Below the pieces are notes generated by a model. That model was not told where the DNA came from, made no database searches, and worked only from the letters and a program-made list of their open reading frames with translations. A stretch of 10,076 nucleotides of DNA, taken from assembly GCA_028565635.1 (NCBI GenBank), contig JAOXYB010068323.1, positions 1-10,076 of the forward strand. The letters are read 5' to 3'. Positions 7,638 through 10,076 of this stretch are shown one piece after another; position 1 is the first letter of the stretch; the number at the start of each line of letters is the position of its first letter. The position numbers and the translations under genes were made by a program. The stretch comes from Phoronis ovalis (lineage: Eukaryota; Phoronida; Phoronidae).

Positions 7638-10076
7638 AGCATTACACATGGCTCGCCCGTCCCGCAAGACTGTCCTGTCCAGTGTTCATGCAAAATATCT
7701 GTACCTGATCTTATTGTTAACTGTTCTGGAAGATCTCTGAATACTATACCGGAACAAATACCCCTGGATACAACGATACTTTTGCTTACCGACAATAACA
7801 TTACCCGGATACCAAATAATACATTTGCAATTGCACGGCTTTACTACTTGCGTCATCTCGATTTGTCTCATAACGACGAACTGGCTATTTATGAATTTAG
7901 TTTTTATGGGCTTAGTTATTTGCAAATTTTAGACGTTCAGCACATTTATAAACTTTCTCTGAGCTGCAGGAGACCGTTTCGTCATTTAAGAGGGTTGAAG
8001 AGATTGACCATGAGGGGAGTATATCATATGAATTACACGTGTCTGGACAGGGCCATCCGTGACTTAAATCAGCTTGAATATTTTTGCATAAAATGGGCCG
8101 TAGCAGGTCCGTTAACGCAAGGGTTCACCTTCTTGGAAAATTTGAAAATTCTTGATCTGTATGAGTCATGGATCAACGTTACCAAGGAAACATTCAGGGT
8201 TTTATCTAATCTAAGTATTGAAAGATTGTCGATTCGCGGTTTAATTCGGTTCAGAGAACCTGATTTCTTTCAATTCGATCCTACTGCATTATGCGCTTTA
8301 CATTTTCTCAAAGTTGTCGATATTTCGCATAATTACCGTTTGTATCCAGAGAACAGTAAGTACAGAGTATTAGACATTTTACAAAGTTTTCAAAATACGA
8401 CTACTCTCGAAACTTTGATAATGGACCGAACATTGATAAGAGCATCGGGAATAAATCTCCCGACAACATTAAGAGCAGATATATTTTCTCCATTAAAAGA
8501 CATAAAACTTAAAAAATTATCTCTGCAATCAAACAAAATCAGCGTAGTATATCCATTTTTGAAATATTTGAGGCATCTCGAATATATAGATGTTGACTAT
8601 AACGATATTTATTTTACCCCGCTTACTTTGAAGACAATAACTGATATCCTATTTACAAGAAATTTGACGGAAGTCCACATATCGAATCAAATGAATGGCA
8701 ATTATTGTGTACCTTGCGGTCTCAACGAGAGTCCATTGTTTATGACAAATACCTCAATTGACAAAACTACAAATAGTGCTGCTCATAACTCAATGGAATT
8801 GCAGTTTTATAGAGTGAATAATTTCGTACTAAATATAGCGAGTAACATAGAACGTATTTATGCTAAAAACTATCTTTCAAGGACCGCCATTAGCACTGAA
8901 ACGCCACAACTTATTGACGTCACTAACTTTACCATTTCTGGATGTCAAATTTCGGTAAATCATAATAGTCTAACTGTTCTTGATGCTTCATCGTGTAATT
9001 TAAAAAGAATAAATGTTGCCTTCAAAGGTTTAGATTATTTAAAGGAGTTAAAACTAGGAGGAAATTACATGGAATATATACACCCTCAAGCTTTGAAGCT
9101 TCTACCAAATCTCGAACATTTGCTAATGTCAGACAACAGACTTGGCGTTTTTCCTGCAGTAAATAACCTGACAGAAGTTTTCAGTAATTTGAAGAATTTA
9201 AAATTTGTGGATTTAAATAATAATGCATTGACTAACATACCAAATGGAATGTTCAGAAACTGTCCAAAAGTAGAATCCATTAACCTGGCTAATAACTCTC
9301 TTGTATCTTTGAATTCTCTTGTTGATAATTTACCAAATATTCGGTATATAGATCTACAATATAATCGACTGAGTACGTTTGAACGGATGCAAATACAACA
9401 TTTGGAAAAGGTCGCGTCAAAGCATGAACTGATTCTGAATCTAGAAGGAAATGAAGAATTCCAGTGTTTCTGTGAAAATGTACAATTTATAAAATGGTTT
9501 CAAGACCCGAAGAGAAAAGTAAATATCTTAAATAACACAACCCTTACTTGTACTTTGTTAAACAAAACTCGAGTTGCTATATCAGAAGTGGACTTACCTG
9601 CAATGCGGCTTGAGTGTTTCAGAAATGTGCTAATAATTATCATCGTATCATGTAGCAGTGGTTTTATTGTGTTTTGCATTGTTTTGTGGCATCATAAATG
9701 GACACTCAAGTATTGGCTGTATGTAACGAAACTGAAACTAAAACAACAACCTGCCCCACTACATGCTGGTAATTTGAATGAATTTGACGTATATCTTTCC
9801 AGTCCGGATGTGGATCAGCATGTGGATCCACAGTGGTCCACAACTATTTTACGCAAACTTGAAGAAAAGAATTATAATGTTTTTTATCCCGATAGAGATT
9901 TTCAACTTGGAGAAAATATTCATGAAGAAATTGTACGTGGAATTGATGCAAGTAAGAAACTTCTATTTTGCGTAAACAAGAATACTGCTGCTTGTGGGCG
10001 GCAAAAATTTGAACTACAAATGAGTATTACTCGTGGAAAAGGGTTTATAATACCTGTATTAAATGAAGATGCGCCA
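7557..10076 (+). CDS. Toll-like receptor, single-cysteine-cluster type, 3' end cut by window
   Basis: This is a type I membrane pattern-recognition receptor. The family senses microbial ligands through an extracellular LRR horseshoe and signals through a cytoplasmic TIR domain, usually via MyD88. The frame is open for 840 codons to the window edge. Residues 9-23 are hydrophobic, with likely signal cleavage near 24-28. An LRRNT cap has C39, C43, C45 and C56. About 18 LRRs of the LxxLxLxxN type span roughly 73-632. They are clear at 73-125 and 470-632 and irregular around 380-470, which includes a CxxC at 384-387. One LRRCT follows (C637, C639, C665, C687), then a transmembrane helix at about 691-711 and a TIR domain from 743. 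Several N-glycosylation sequons lie in the ectodomain. The start is chosen because an in-frame TGA lies upstream at 7515-7517 and the ATG has A at -3 and G at +4. No coding intron is seen. The family call is secure. The exact orthologue and ligand are unknown, so no symbol is given. Confidence 0.95.
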   Translation, partial: MAAGQKHDILISWYLCFLLIFASCCDASITHGSPVPQDCPVQCSCKISVPDLIVNCSGRSLNTIPEQIPLDTTILLLTDNNITRIPNNTFAIARLYYLRHLDLSHNDELAIYEFSFYGLSYLQILDVQHIYKLSLSCRRPFRHLRGLKRLTMRGVYHMNYTCLDRAIRDLNQLEYFCIKWAVAGPLTQGFTFLENLKILDLYESWINVTKETFRVLSNLSIERLSIRGLIRFREPDFFQFDPTALCALHFLKVVDISHNYRLYPENSKYRVLDILQSFQNTTTLETLIMDRTLIRASGINLPTTLRADIFSPLKDIKLKKLSLQSNKISVVYPFLKYLRHLEYIDVDYNDIYFTPLTLKTITDILFTRNLTEVHISNQMNGNYCVPCGLNESPLFMTNTSIDKTTNSAAHNSMELQFYRVNNFVLNIASNIERIYAKNYLSRTAISTETPQLIDVTNFTISGCQISVNHNSLTVLDASSCNLKRINVAFKGLDYLKELKLGGNYMEYIHPQALKLLPNLEHLLMSDNRLGVFPAVNNLTEVFSNLKNLKFVDLNNNALTNIPNGMFRNCPKVESINLANNSLVSLNSLVDNLPNIRYIDLQYNRLSTFERMQIQHLEKVASKHELILNLEGNEEFQCFCENVQFIKWFQDPKRKVNILNNTTLTCTLLNKTRVAISEVDLPAMRLECFRNVLIIIIVSCSSGFIVFCIVLWHHKWTLKYWLYVTKLKLKQQPAPLHAGNLNEFDVYLSSPDVDQHVDPQWSTTILRKLEEKNYNVFYPDRDFQLGENIHEEIVRGIDASKKLLFCVNKNTAACGRQKFELQMSITRGKGFIIPVLNEDAP
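9627..9689 (+). other. Single transmembrane helix of the Toll-like receptor
   Basis: Residues about 691-711 form an uninterrupted hydrophobic stretch (VLIIIIVSCSSGF then IVFCIVLW). It follows the last LRRCT cysteine (C687) by three residues and precedes a basic segment (HHKW, K714). That gives an outside-to-inside topology with the TIR domain in the cytoplasm. Confidence 0.9.
9783..10076 (+). other. TIR domain, N-terminal two thirds, with Leu in place of the BB-loop Pro
   Basis: Box 1 reads FDVYLSS (residues 743-749), where the family norm is close to (F/Y)DAFISY. Box 2 reads YPDRDFQLGENI (777-788), against the usual RDxxPG, so residue 784 is Leu where Pro is usual. The following helix and strand (EEIVRGIDASKKLLFCV) fit the standard fold. 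The segment after it (CGRQKFELQ) matches the conserved C..E region but lacks the usual Trp. The end of the domain, including box 3 (FW), lies beyond the window. TIR domains are usually about 135-150 residues and 98 are present here. Confidence 0.9.

Noticed and set aside
7329-7925. Three minus-strand ORFs around the receptor start
   Set aside because: They are antisense shadows of the receptor leader and signal/LRRNT coding region, with no family resemblance.
9086-9280. 64-codon minus-strand ORF
   Set aside because: It is an antisense shadow of the LRR coding region.
9802-9832. Short repeated GATGTGGATCAG / CATGTGGATCC and a GTGGATCCAC palindrome
   Set aside because: It lies in coding sequence (DVDQHVDP) and is a plausible by-product of codon use, with no independent sign of function.
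9778-9975. 65-codon plus-strand ORF
   Set aside because: It is an out-of-frame shadow of the TIR coding region, which reads clearly in the 7557 frame.

Overview
This window looks like nuclear DNA of a marine invertebrate, most likely a mollusc and probably a bivalve. It is AT-rich (by eye about two thirds A+T) and mostly non-coding. It has metazoan-style splice signals and foldback repeats typical of non-autonomous DNA transposons. The only convincing gene is a Toll-like receptor (TLR) with an intronless coding region, as is common for molluscan TLRs. The mollusc assignment is inferred from gene family and architecture, not from any diagnostic sequence.

Layout. Positions 1-7250 hold no convincing protein-coding gene. 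They contain one weak minus-strand ORF with a hydrophobic segment (747-959), a second weak minus-strand ORF that ends at a consensus splice donor (2531-2575), and several repeats. The repeats are a nested inverted-repeat element (1641-2032), a compact hairpin (3294-3368), a long-armed foldback element flanked by TTAA (3693-4378), and a dispersed direct repeat of about 55 nt (4766 and 6012). Two 14-nt sites at 5376 and 5692 resemble RFX X-boxes. From about 7250 the base composition becomes less AT-rich, as in the transcribed leader of the gene that follows.

The gene. A splice acceptor at 7496-7497 precedes a short leader containing a 10-codon upstream ORF. A continuous 840-codon reading frame then runs from the ATG at 7557 to the window end, where it is cut off. 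It encodes a signal peptide, an N-terminal cysteine cap, about 18 leucine-rich repeats, one C-terminal cysteine cap, one transmembrane helix and the first roughly 98 residues of a cytoplasmic TIR domain. This is the single-cysteine-cluster (vertebrate-type) layout. The BB-loop position that is proline in most signalling TLRs is leucine here, which is the most interesting protein-level observation.

I found no evidence of an undescribed multi-gene system. The remaining points of interest are the repeats, the TIR variant and the leader structure.
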